Part shown: in pieces, positions 9,429-17,201 of the stretch
How positions within the stretch are numbered: the first letter of the stretch is position 1
Layout: every line of letters begins with the position of its first letter
Assembly: GCF_023612095.1 (NCBI RefSeq)
Contig: NZ_CP086235.1
Location: forward strand, 1,137,001-1,201,000
Reading direction: 5' to 3'
Length of the DNA stretch: 64,000 bases
Source: Cytobacillus firmus
GTDB lineage: Bacteria > Bacillota > Bacilli > Bacillales > Cytobacillaceae
Position numbers and translations under genes: made by a program
Notes under the pieces: model-generated
What the model was told of the DNA's origin: nothing
Databases searched by the model: none
What the model saw: the letters and a program-made list of their open reading frames with translations, nothing else

Positions 9429-10496
9429 GTGGTTAAGGTGGAAGAAAAAAATCGGCTGCAGAAAGTCTCTCCCATTTTAATACATTATTCATTAGAGCCG
9501 CATTTTGTAGAGGATTTTGGGAGAGTTCAGAAGATTTACAGCAGCAAAGGCGTGTTTGCTTTGAAGAAAATAAAGCCTCAGCGTGGAGCAGATTTTATCA
9601 GGCATGTACAAACACTCTTTCAAAAAGGCTATAACAGAATAGTGCCTATTTACCCAACGGTGGACGGAAGATATGCGGTGCTCCATCAAAATGAATTATT
9701 TTATTTAATGCCCTGGATGTCTAATGAAGAAAAGGAGGACAGATTTGAGCGGCATCAGCAGATGATTAGGGAATTGGCAAGACTCCACACATTGTCCTCA
9801 CGGGAAGTTCCTATAAAAAAAGAAGACCGTACTGAACATTACGAAAACACCCTTCAGGAATGGGGGAAGGAAGAGGAGTTTTTGGAGGGATTCATCGAGG
9901 CCTGCGAAAGAAAAGAGTATATGTCACCTTTTGAGCTAATGTTTTCTCTATACTACCATGATGTCAGCCAGGCACTGAAATTCTCCACAAACAAATTTAA
10001 GGATTGGTATGAAAAAACAAAGGAAAGTGAAAAAGCACGTACGGTCATTATTCATGGAAAAGTTTCCACCGAACATTTTTTATACGATGATAGGGGATAT
10101 GGCTACTTCACAAATTTCGAGAATGCAAGACAGGGATCGCCGCTCCATGATTTACTCCCGTTTTTATCAAGGACACTGAAAACATATCCAAAAAGATCGG
10201 AGGAGTGTGTAGAATGGATTTATACTTATATGAAATACTTTCCCTTCAGGGACGACGAGATGCTGCTGTTTCTAAGCTACTTTGCTCATCCGGGTCCGAT
10301 TATCAAAGCTTGCGAACAATATTATAAAGGGGAAGGAAAGAGAGGAGAAAGAAAGGCGGTTCAGCATCTGCAAAGGCAGTACTGGCTTTTAAAAAATATT
10401 GAATATGCCGTTATGAGAATTGATGAGATTGAGAGGCAAAAGCAGGAAGCAAAAGCGGCAGCAGAAGCTCAGGCACAGGAAGGAGCCCAAAGCTGA
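9429..10496 (+). CDS. ysxE: Spore coat protein YsxE, CotS-family kinase fold with degraded catalytic motif
   Basis: The 355-residue product is an aminoglycoside-phosphotransferase-like protein of the CotS/YutH/YsxE spore-coat family, in the same position as B. subtilis ysxE between spoVID and valS. The catalytic-loop position reads HGKVSTEHFL and the metal-binding position reads NFENARQGSPLHDL. Active members have HGDxxxxN and DFD/DFE, so the catalytic Asp, the Asn and the metal Asp are all replaced. It is probably a structural pseudokinase. The tail is Glu/Ala/Gln-rich and probably helical. The start is uncertain: GTG 9429 or GTG 9438. Confidence 0.88.
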   Translation: MVKVEEKNRLQKVSPILIHYSLEPHFVEDFGRVQKIYSSKGVFALKKIKPQRGADFIRHVQTLFQKGYNRIVPIYPTVDGRYAVLHQNELFYLMPWMSNEEKEDRFERHQQMIRELARLHTLSSREVPIKKEDRTEHYENTLQEWGKEEEFLEGFIEACERKEYMSPFELMFSLYYHDVSQALKFSTNKFKDWYEKTKESEKARTVIIHGKVSTEHFLYDDRGYGYFTNFENARQGSPLHDLLPFLSRTLKTYPKRSEECVEWIYTYMKYFPFRDDEMLLFLSYFAHPGPIIKACEQYYKGEGKRGERKAVQHLQRQYWLLKNIEYAVMRIDEIERQKQEAKAAAEAQAQEGAQS

Positions 10497-10511
10497 AGAA
10501 TGCGGGCTCCT
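10481..10511. terminator. Hairpin shared by the converging ends of ysxE and the 63-residue gene
   Basis: AGGAGCCC and GGGCTCCT form an 8-bp perfect stem that spans the ysxE stop and reaches the end of the minus-strand gene. There is no U tract on either strand, so termination is possible but unproven. Confidence 0.45.
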
Positions 10512-10701
10512 AAACCAATTTTAGATGAAAGGCGATAGCGATCAGGATGAACAGCGAGAGCAGCAGTACGTCGAAGGTAGTAGGCAATAATATGGTTCTT
10601 ATGCCTTGAAAAACACAGAACGGGATAATGAATTGTGCACATATATTCCTGAAAGTTCTTAACCATGGAGGCAGTGTGTATGGATTATATTTTCTTCTCA
10701 T
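10510..10701 (-). CDS. Small membrane protein of unknown function (63 residues)
   Basis: Reading from ATG 10701, with AAAGGGG 9 bases upstream, the product starts MRRKYNPYTLPPWLRTF. It has a hydrophobic segment around residues 22-34 and a stronger one around 42-62, so one or two membrane passes are likely. The basic, Pro/Trp-containing head would stay in the cytoplasm. It is wedged on the opposite strand between ysxE and valS. The good ribosome site and coherent composition argue that it is a real gene. I do not recognise a function. Confidence 0.65.
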   Translation of the reverse strand: MRRKYNPYTLPPWLRTFRNICAQFIIPFCVFQGIRTILLPTTFDVLLLSLFILIAIAFHLKLV

Positions 10702-10878
10702 TTATGCATACCCCTTTTTACAATGTTCTTATATATATCCTATGATTTTCTTTTCCGTAAAGTGCCTATTTTCATTTTTTCCCCTGTAACGTTCACGCAC
10801 CCGGCAATGAATAAGGGCAGATTGATCATCACTTCAATGGAGACAGTGAATAATATATAAAAAACTGGGATATCCTTA

Positions 10879-10908
10879 TTGACTATAACAGTCTTTTTTC
10901 GGTAGTAT
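10879..10908 (+). promoter_or_regulatory. Sigma-A-type promoter of the valS T-box leader
   Basis: TTGACT at 10879-10884 and TAGTAT at 10903-10908 are separated by 18 bases. They lie just before the T-box leader in a long AT-rich gap (10702-10925) that otherwise shows no gene. Confidence 0.6.
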
Positions 10909-10929
10909 ATTTTATATATAACTTTATAT

Positions 10930-11206
10930 CGATGCTAAGACAGGGAAGAGTACAATGGCCATTTGCCTTTTAGAGAGGAAAACCAGCAGCTGAAAGGTTA
11001 TCCAGGCAGAACCGTTGGAAGGTCGCCCCAGAGCATCTTTTGCGAAAGGCTTAAGCCAAGTAGTAAAAGACGGGAAATCCGTTATCTGCATAAGTGTCAA
11101 TCACTATACGAATGTCTTTTGGGCTTTTCTTTAGTGATTGAAAAAAGGTGGTACCGCGAAACAAACTCCATTCGTCCTTTTATGGCGAGTGGAGTTTTTT
11201 ATTTTT
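10930..11206 (+). promoter_or_regulatory. T-box riboswitch leader, valine-specific, with terminator
   Basis: The leader senses uncharged tRNA-Val and controls valS by antitermination. Stem I begins around CGATGCTAAGACAGG and closes near CCAGAGCATC. The specifier position in GGAAGGTCGCC reads GTC (11022-11024), a valine codon followed by a purine. The canonical T-box AGGTGGTACCGCG is at 11146-11158. The terminator follows at 11164-11206, with AACTCCA pairing with TGGAGTT and then TTTTTATTTTT. Stem I boundaries are approximate. Confidence 0.93.
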
Positions 11207-11237
11207 GCTGATTGCTTTTAGAAAGGAAGAATGACAT

Positions 11238-13883
11238 ATGGATAACAATGAATTAACAATGCCGACGAAATATGATCCGCTGGCGATTGAAAAAGGTAGA
11301 TATGACTGGTGGCTGGAAGGGAAATTCTTTGAAGCAAAAGATGACGAAACGAAGCAGCCGTATACAATTGTAATCCCGCCTCCGAACGTAACAGGAAAGC
11401 TTCATCTCGGCCATGCATGGGATACGACCCTGCAGGATATCCTCACCCGTATGAAGCGTATGCAAGGGTACGATGTTTTGTGGCTTCCTGGAATGGACCA
11501 TGCAGGTATCGCCACGCAGGCAAAGGTTGAAGAAAAACTTCGCAATGATGGAAAAAGCCGCTATGATCTGGGCCGTGAAAAATTTGTGGAAGAAACATGG
11601 AAATGGAAAGAGGAATATGCCAGCCATATTCGCCAGCAATGGTCAAAGCTTGGATTAGGGCTTGATTACAGCCGTGAACGCTTTACTCTGGATGAAGGCC
11701 TTTCAAAAGCTGTCAGAGAGGTTTTCGTTTCACTTTATAATAAAGGACTGATTTACCGCGGAGAGTACATCATCAACTGGGATCCGTCTACGAAAACAGC
11801 CCTTTCTGATATAGAAGTTATATATAAGGATGTTCAAGGCGCATTCTACCATATGAGATATCCACTGACAGACGGTTCGGGACATATCGAAATTGCCACC
11901 ACTCGCCCTGAAACGATGCTTGGGGATACTGCTGTTGCAGTACATCCGGAAGACGAGCGCTATAAGCATTTAATCGGCAAGACAGTTAAATTGCCGATCA
12001 CAGGAAGGGAAATTCCGATTGTTGCGGATGATTATGTAGAAATGGATTTCGGATCAGGTGCAGTAAAAATTACACCGGCTCATGACCCAAATGATTTCGA
12101 AATCGGAAACCGCCACAATCTTGAAAGAATCCTTGTCATGAATGAAGACGGCACGATGAACACGAGAGCAGGTATTTACCAGGGTATGGACCGCTTTGAA
12201 TGCCGCAAGCAGATCGTAAAGGATCTTCAGGAAGAAGGAGTTCTTTTCAAAATTGAAGAGCATATGCATTCTGTGGGCCATTCAGAGCGCAGCGGTGCAG
12301 TAGTTGAACCATACCTTTCAACACAATGGTTTGTAAAAATGCAGCCTCTTGCAGATGAAGCCATCGCACTTCAAAATAAAGAAGAAAAAGTGAACTTTGT
12401 TCCGGACCGATTTGAAAAAACTTATCTGCGCTGGATGGAAAATATCCGCGACTGGTGTATTTCACGCCAGCTTTGGTGGGGACACCGGATCCCGGCCTGG
12501 TATCACAAGGAGACTGGTGAGGTTTACGTAGGTCATGAAGCTCCTGAAGATAGTGAAAACTGGGAACAGGATAAAGATGTATTAGACACATGGTTCAGTT
12601 CTGCATTATGGCCGTTTTCAACGATGGGCTGGCCGGATACTGACTCTGCTGACTTTAAGAGATACTATCCGACAGCAGCTCTTGTAACAGGCTATGACAT
12701 CATTTTCTTCTGGGTATCACGAATGATTTTCCAAGGTCTCGAATTTACAGGAGAGCGTCCATTTCAGGATGTATTAATTCATGGTCTTGTTCGTGATTCA
12801 CAGGGACGCAAGATGAGTAAGTCCCTTGGAAATGGCGTTGATCCAATGGATGTTATCGACCAGTATGGTGCCGATTCACTCCGTTATTTCCTTTCTACAG
12901 GAAGTTCGCCGGGACAGGATCTTCGTTTCAGTATGGAAAAAGTAGAGGCAACCTGGAACTTTGCCAATAAAATCTGGAATGCATCCCGCTTTGCCTTAAT
13001 GAATATGGATGGATTAACATTCGAAGAAATTGATTTAAGCGGTGAAAAGTCTGTTGCTGATAAGTGGATATTAACCCGTTTGAATGAAACAATCGAGACT
13101 GTTACAAGATTGTCTGACCGCTATGAGTTTGGAGAGGTTGGCCGGGTGCTGTATAACTTCATCTGGGATGATTTCTGCGACTGGTATATCGAAATGGCGA
13201 AGCTGCCGCTTTATGGAGAAGATGAAGCTGCCAAGAAAACGACGCGCTCCATTCTGGCATATGTTCTGGATAACACAATGCGCCTGCTTCATCCATTTAT
13301 GCCATTCATTACGGAGGAAATCTGGCAGAACCTTCCTCATTCAGGTGAATCGATTACGGTTGCCCAGTGGCCGGCAGTAAAGGATGAATACACAGACAAC
13401 CAGGCTGCAAATGAAATGAAGCTGCTTGTTGAAATCATCCGTTCTGTCCGCAACAGCCGTGCTGAAGTGAACACGCCAATGAGCAAGAAGATTAAAATGA
13501 TGGTTAGGACGAAAGACCAGGAAATTCTTTCTACACTGGAAAATAACCGTGGCTATATTGAACGCTTCTGTAACCCTGAGGAACTGGTGCTGGCTTTAGA
13601 GGTTGAGACACCTGATAAGGCGATGACAGCAGTTGTGAGTGGAGCAGAAATTATCCTGCCGCTTGAGGGTCTGATTAATATTGAAGAAGAAGTGGCCAGA
13701 CTGCAGAAAGAATGGGATAAATTAAATAAAGAAGTAGAACGTGTTCAAAAGAAACTTTCAAACGAAGGCTTTATTAAAAAAGCGCCGGAAAAAGTAATTG
13801 AAGAAGAAAAAGCAAAAGAACAAGACTACAGCGAGAAGAGAGCAGCTGTAGAAGCTCGCATTAGAGAGCTAAAAGGAGAATAA
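11238..13883 (+). CDS. valS: Valyl-tRNA synthetase
   Basis: ValS charges tRNA-Val with valine and edits mischarged threonine. The product is 881 residues, the usual length for Bacillaceae. It has the HIGH-type motif in [14 protein letters not shown] (about residues 48-61), a CP1 editing domain ([19 protein letters not shown] near 220), KMSKS ([14 protein letters not shown] near 525), an anticodon-binding domain and a C-terminal coiled coil ([18 protein letters not shown]). ATG 11238 follows GAAAGGAAG. Expression is set by the upstream T-box. Confidence 0.98.
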   Translation: MDNNELTMPTKYDPLAIEKGRYDWWLEGKFFEAKDDETKQPYTIVIPPPNVTGKLHLGHAWDTTLQDILTRMKRMQGYDVLWLPGMDHAGIATQAKVEEKLRNDGKSRYDLGREKFVEETWKWKEEYASHIRQQWSKLGLGLDYSRERFTLDEGLSKAVREVFVSLYNKGLIYRGEYIINWDPSTKTALSDIEVIYKDVQGAFYHMRYPLTDGSGHIEIATTRPETMLGDTAVAVHPEDERYKHLIGKTVKLPITGREIPIVADDYVEMDFGSGAVKITPAHDPNDFEIGNRHNLERILVMNEDGTMNTRAGIYQGMDRFECRKQIVKDLQEEGVLFKIEEHMHSVGHSERSGAVVEPYLSTQWFVKMQPLADEAIALQNKEEKVNFVPDRFEKTYLRWMENIRDWCISRQLWWGHRIPAWYHKETGEVYVGHEAPEDSENWEQDKDVLDTWFSSALWPFSTMGWPDTDSADFKRYYPTAALVTGYDIIFFWVSRMIFQGLEFTGERPFQDVLIHGLVRDSQGRKMSKSLGNGVDPMDVIDQYGADSLRYFLSTGSSPGQDLRFSMEKVEATWNFANKIWNASRFALMNMDGLTFEEIDLSGEKSVADKWILTRLNETIETVTRLSDRYEFGEVGRVLYNFIWDDFCDWYIEMAKLPLYGEDEAAKKTTRSILAYVLDNTMRLLHPFMPFITEEIWQNLPHSGESITVAQWPAVKDEYTDNQAANEMKLLVEIIRSVRNSRAEVNTPMSKKIKMMVRTKDQEILSTLENNRGYIERFCNPEELVLALEVETPDKAMTAVVSGAEIILPLEGLINIEEEVARLQKEWDKLNKEVERVQKKLSNEGFIKKAPEKVIEEEKAKEQDYSEKRAAVEARIRELKGE

Positions 13884-13891
13884 TTAAAGTT

Positions 13892-13926
13892 TGGGAAGGC
13901 GGGTCCATATCAAGGATTCGTCTTCC
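13892..13926 (+). terminator. Possible terminator hairpin after valS
   Basis: GGAAGGCG can pair with CGTCTTCC around a 17-base loop. There is no clear U tract after it, so the call is weak. Confidence 0.3.
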
Positions 13927-13952
13927 TTCCTGTATAACGGAGGTGCATATAT

Positions 13953-15266
13953 ATGTTTACTGCTTATGAGGAAGCCCTGGAGTGGATTCATTCAAGGCTG
14001 AGGCTGGGAATGAAGCCTGGACTGCAGAGAATGGAATGGATGATGGAAAAACTCGGCCATCCTGAGAGAAGAATTAAGTCTGTTCATATTGGCGGAACGA
14101 ACGGAAAAGGCTCAACAGTTACGTTTTTAAGATCCATTCTTCAAGAGGCGGGTTATTCAGTCGGGACCTTTACATCGCCCTATTTTGAGAATTTTAATGA
14201 ACGTATTTCTCTCAACGGAACCCCAATTGGGGATAAGGATCTCATTCAGCTTGCCAATGATATATATCCGCTGGCTGTTGAATTGGAACAGACCGAACTT
14301 GGCGGTCCAACTGAGTTTGAAATCATTACCGCCATGGCTTTTCAATATTTTGGTCATATAAAACCAGTGGATCTTGTATTGTTTGAAGTGGGGCTTGGCG
14401 GCAGATATGACTCCACTAATATCATTTATCCCGTGTTATCAATCATAACAAGCATCGGGCTCGATCATACAGCCATACTTGGGGATACTTATGAGAAAAT
14501 CGCTTATGAAAAAGCGGGAATCATTAAACCTGGGATCAGTGTTATTACAGCTGTCAAACAGGAAGAAGCACTCGCAGTTATCCATGATAAAGCTTCAGGC
14601 TTAAAGTCCCCGGTTTATCAGCTGGGGAAGGAATTTGCTATTTTGGATCATAAACCCCTGGTTCAGGGTGAGTTTTTCTCCCTTGAGACAGTCTTTCAGG
14701 AGTTCTGTGATCTTGAGACAGGAATGAGCGGGAAACACCAGACTGAAAATGCCTCCCTGGCTGTAATGGCAGCAGAGCTATTAAATAAGTTTTATTCTTT
14801 CATTATTGAGGAGAAACACATTAGAGCCGGATTGAAAACAGCCTTCTGGCCCGGCCGATTTGAAATTGTGTCTCATGACCCGCTGGTGGTAATAGATGGG
14901 GCACATAATGAAGAAGGGATATCTGCTTTAACTGCTGAGCTGGAGAAGCGTTTTGGAGATCGAAGCAAAAAGATTATATTTGCTGCGCTGGCTGATAAAA
15001 AGCTTGATAAAATGATCAATAAGCTTGACTCTGCAGCAGACTCCATCATTTTTACAGAATTTCACTTTCCGAGAGCAGCATCAGCTGAAGATTTATATAA
15101 TCTCAGTGAAAACAGCAGGAAACTATTTAATAAAGATTGGAAAGAGCTATTGAAGACAGAAGTGTGCGAATCAGGAAAAAATAGCGTCCTTGTCATAACC
15201 GGATCCCTTTACTTCCTATCAGAAGTGAAGCCAGCTCTTTTGAAACTTTTGGAAAACAGACAATGA
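13953..15266 (+). CDS. folC: Bifunctional folylpolyglutamate/dihydrofolate synthase
   Basis: FolC adds glutamates to folates and, in many bacteria, makes dihydrofolate from dihydropteroate. The 437-residue product shows the Mur-ligase-type P-loop (IGGTNGKGSTVTFL near residue 47), TSPYFENFNERISLNG, the EVGLGGRYDSTN region and GLDHTAILGDT. The C-terminal ligase domain has WPGRFEIV and VIDGAHNEEG. ATG 13953 follows CGGAGGTG. In B. subtilis comC follows; here the pilus locus begins downstream. Confidence 0.96.
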   Translation: MFTAYEEALEWIHSRLRLGMKPGLQRMEWMMEKLGHPERRIKSVHIGGTNGKGSTVTFLRSILQEAGYSVGTFTSPYFENFNERISLNGTPIGDKDLIQLANDIYPLAVELEQTELGGPTEFEIITAMAFQYFGHIKPVDLVLFEVGLGGRYDSTNIIYPVLSIITSIGLDHTAILGDTYEKIAYEKAGIIKPGISVITAVKQEEALAVIHDKASGLKSPVYQLGKEFAILDHKPLVQGEFFSLETVFQEFCDLETGMSGKHQTENASLAVMAAELLNKFYSFIIEEKHIRAGLKTAFWPGRFEIVSHDPLVVIDGAHNEEGISALTAELEKRFGDRSKKIIFAALADKKLDKMINKLDSAADSIIFTEFHFPRAASAEDLYNLSENSRKLFNKDWKELLKTEVCESGKNSVLVITGSLYFLSEVKPALLKLLENRQ

Positions 15267-15350
15267 AAAAATGACAAAAGTTAGAAAATTTGATAAAATA
15301 TTTTTATTATCAGACTATTTTCCTGAATAAATTGGAGGAGGGGAAAAAAG

Positions 15351-17069
15351 ATAGTTAGTTCACGAGCCAAAAATTCAATATGGTTATTATGGATACTGTT
15401 ATTTCCCGCAGGTTTCATGCTAACCTATCATTTTTACCCTCCCGATCTTTCAGGACAGGGAATCAGTTTATTTGCCTTTTTTATTTTAATGTTTCTCGTT
15501 TCTTCCATGCCGATGGTTGTCAATAATACACCAATTTTTTTGATACAATGGGTTTCCATGGCAGTCTTCTTAACTTTTGGTCTTCTTGCTGAAATTATTA
15601 TGGTTCAGGTGGGTGTCCTGGTACTTCTCATAAGACTTAAAGTACAAAAAGACCAGCTGTTCCGTCTGCCGCTTAACTCACTTTTATTCTTTACGGTCTC
15701 TTTATTGAGCGGGCTGGCTTATTTTGCAATGGGAGGCAAAACAGGAATAGATTTGATTGCTGAACCCCAGTATTTCTGGGTTGCTGCCGCCTATCCGGTC
15801 ATTCATTTTACACTAAATCAGATATTAATCAGTGTAATTCAGGCTGCATTGTACGGCAGGAGAATCTCCTTTCTGGAAAAAGACCTGATTTGGGAAACAG
15901 TCACTTCACTCATAACATTCCCGATTGGCCTTATCCTTTACATTCTTTATGCTGAAGTGGGAATTCTTGCACTCCTGATTGTAGGTGTGCCATTTGTAAG
16001 TCTTTCAATCATACTTCATCTTTATTACTCCAGTGAGAAGGTGATTGATTACCTTCAAAAAGCCTCAGAAATTAGTCATAAAATGGCTGAGCACCTTGAT
16101 GTTAATGAGGTTATGGAGCTTTTTATTTTGAAATTGAGCGAAATGGTTCCTGTTGATTATGCCTATATCCTTGATATCAAAGACAATGATGAACTTCACT
16201 CCCTTTTCCGGAAAGAGCATGAACTAATTAAGCCGAATGATCTTATGCCAACAAATAAAAATGAGGGAATCAGCGGATTGGTTTTAGAGACCAGAAAATC
16301 GGTCCTTTTTCATTCGAAAAGGAAATGGAAAAACATTGCTAAGGAATTTTTGCCGGAAGATGCGGAGAGCATCATTTGTGTTCCAATAGTCCGAAGTAAT
16401 GAAATATTGGGGATTCTGCTGCTTTCATCCACGAAAAAGAGGGCATATGAAAAGTCGCAGCTCATGATTGTCGATATATTATGTTCGCATTTTGCAATAG
16501 CCATTGAGAATGCCAGGCACTATGAAGAAACAAAAGCCAAAAGCGAGCGCTGTGCGCTAACGAAACTATATAATTACCGCTATATAGAAGAGAAACTAAA
16601 TGAAGAATTCAGCAGATTGCAAAATGGTTCAAGGCATCTCCTCTCCCTCATCATACTCGATATCGATCATTTTAAAAAAGTGAACGATACGTATGGACAT
16701 CAGAGCGGAAATGAAATCCTCTGCGAACTGGCTGATCGGCTGACAAATCTGATTGATACGGCTGGAATTGCTGCCCGATATGGCGGCGAGGAATTTATTG
16801 TCCTAATGCCTGATACCAGCAAAGAAGATGCAATAGGCTGGGCCGAGCTTATCAGACAGACCATTGCCAATCGGCCTTTCATACTCAAACAGACCATCGA
16901 TGGAAGAAGCAGCAGCAGTACAAAAGTTTATATTACCGCTTCTATTGGGGTAGCTGCTGCACCAGAAGATGCCGATGATTCTCTGGCCCTCATACGCCAT
17001 GCTGACAGAGCTTTATATGTTGGAGCTAAGCAGGCTGGGAGGAATAGGGTTGCGGAATATGTGAAGTGA
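15351..17069 (+). CDS. Membrane diguanylate cyclase with GAF and GGDEF domains
   Basis: The predicted role is making cyclic di-GMP from two GTP. Hydrophobic segments fill roughly residues 10-215, a GAF-like domain spans about 240-390, and a C-terminal GGDEF domain follows. The active site is intact: IILDIDHFKKVNDTYGH, then ARYGGEEF near residue 478, with no RxxD inhibitory site just before it. No ATG, GTG or TTG is in frame between the stop at 15324 and ATG 15417. However, GGAGGAGGGG lies 7 bases before ATA 15351, and the codons from there encode a further membrane segment (IWLLWILLFPAGF). I use ATA 15351 (572 residues); ATG 15417 (550 residues) is the fallback. It directly precedes the pilus genes. 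Confidence 0.87.
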   Translation: MVSSRAKNSIWLLWILLFPAGFMLTYHFYPPDLSGQGISLFAFFILMFLVSSMPMVVNNTPIFLIQWVSMAVFLTFGLLAEIIMVQVGVLVLLIRLKVQKDQLFRLPLNSLLFFTVSLLSGLAYFAMGGKTGIDLIAEPQYFWVAAAYPVIHFTLNQILISVIQAALYGRRISFLEKDLIWETVTSLITFPIGLILYILYAEVGILALLIVGVPFVSLSIILHLYYSSEKVIDYLQKASEISHKMAEHLDVNEVMELFILKLSEMVPVDYAYILDIKDNDELHSLFRKEHELIKPNDLMPTNKNEGISGLVLETRKSVLFHSKRKWKNIAKEFLPEDAESIICVPIVRSNEILGILLLSSTKKRAYEKSQLMIVDILCSHFAIAIENARHYEETKAKSERCALTKLYNYRYIEEKLNEEFSRLQNGSRHLLSLIILDIDHFKKVNDTYGHQSGNEILCELADRLTNLIDTAGIAARYGGEEFIVLMPDTSKEDAIGWAELIRQTIANRPFILKQTIDGRSSSSTKVYITASIGVAAAPEDADDSLALIRHADRALYVGAKQAGRNRVAEYVK

Positions 17070-17099
17070 AATCCTTTTGCCTGTCAAAAGGATTTTTTT
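17070..17099 (+). terminator. Terminator after the diguanylate cyclase gene
   Basis: AATCCTTTTG pairs with CAAAAGGATT around CCTGT, followed by TTTTT. It starts directly after the stop codon. Confidence 0.88.
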
Positions 17100-17151
17100 A
17101 TGAAAAAACAAATCTTTGGACCTATAAAATATATAGTTTTTATAGGTAAAT

Positions 17152-17160
17152 TGGTATAAT
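17152..17160 (+). promoter_or_regulatory. Extended -10 promoter for the vWA gene
   Basis: TGGTATAAT is a perfect extended -10 element, 42 bases before the start codon. The -35 region is weak. TTTTATAGGTAAATT lies just upstream and resembles sequences before other pilus transcription units. Confidence 0.5.
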
Positions 17161-17201
17161 GGGAGTAATGCATAATACTGGTAAAGGAGGGATTTAACTA
17201 T

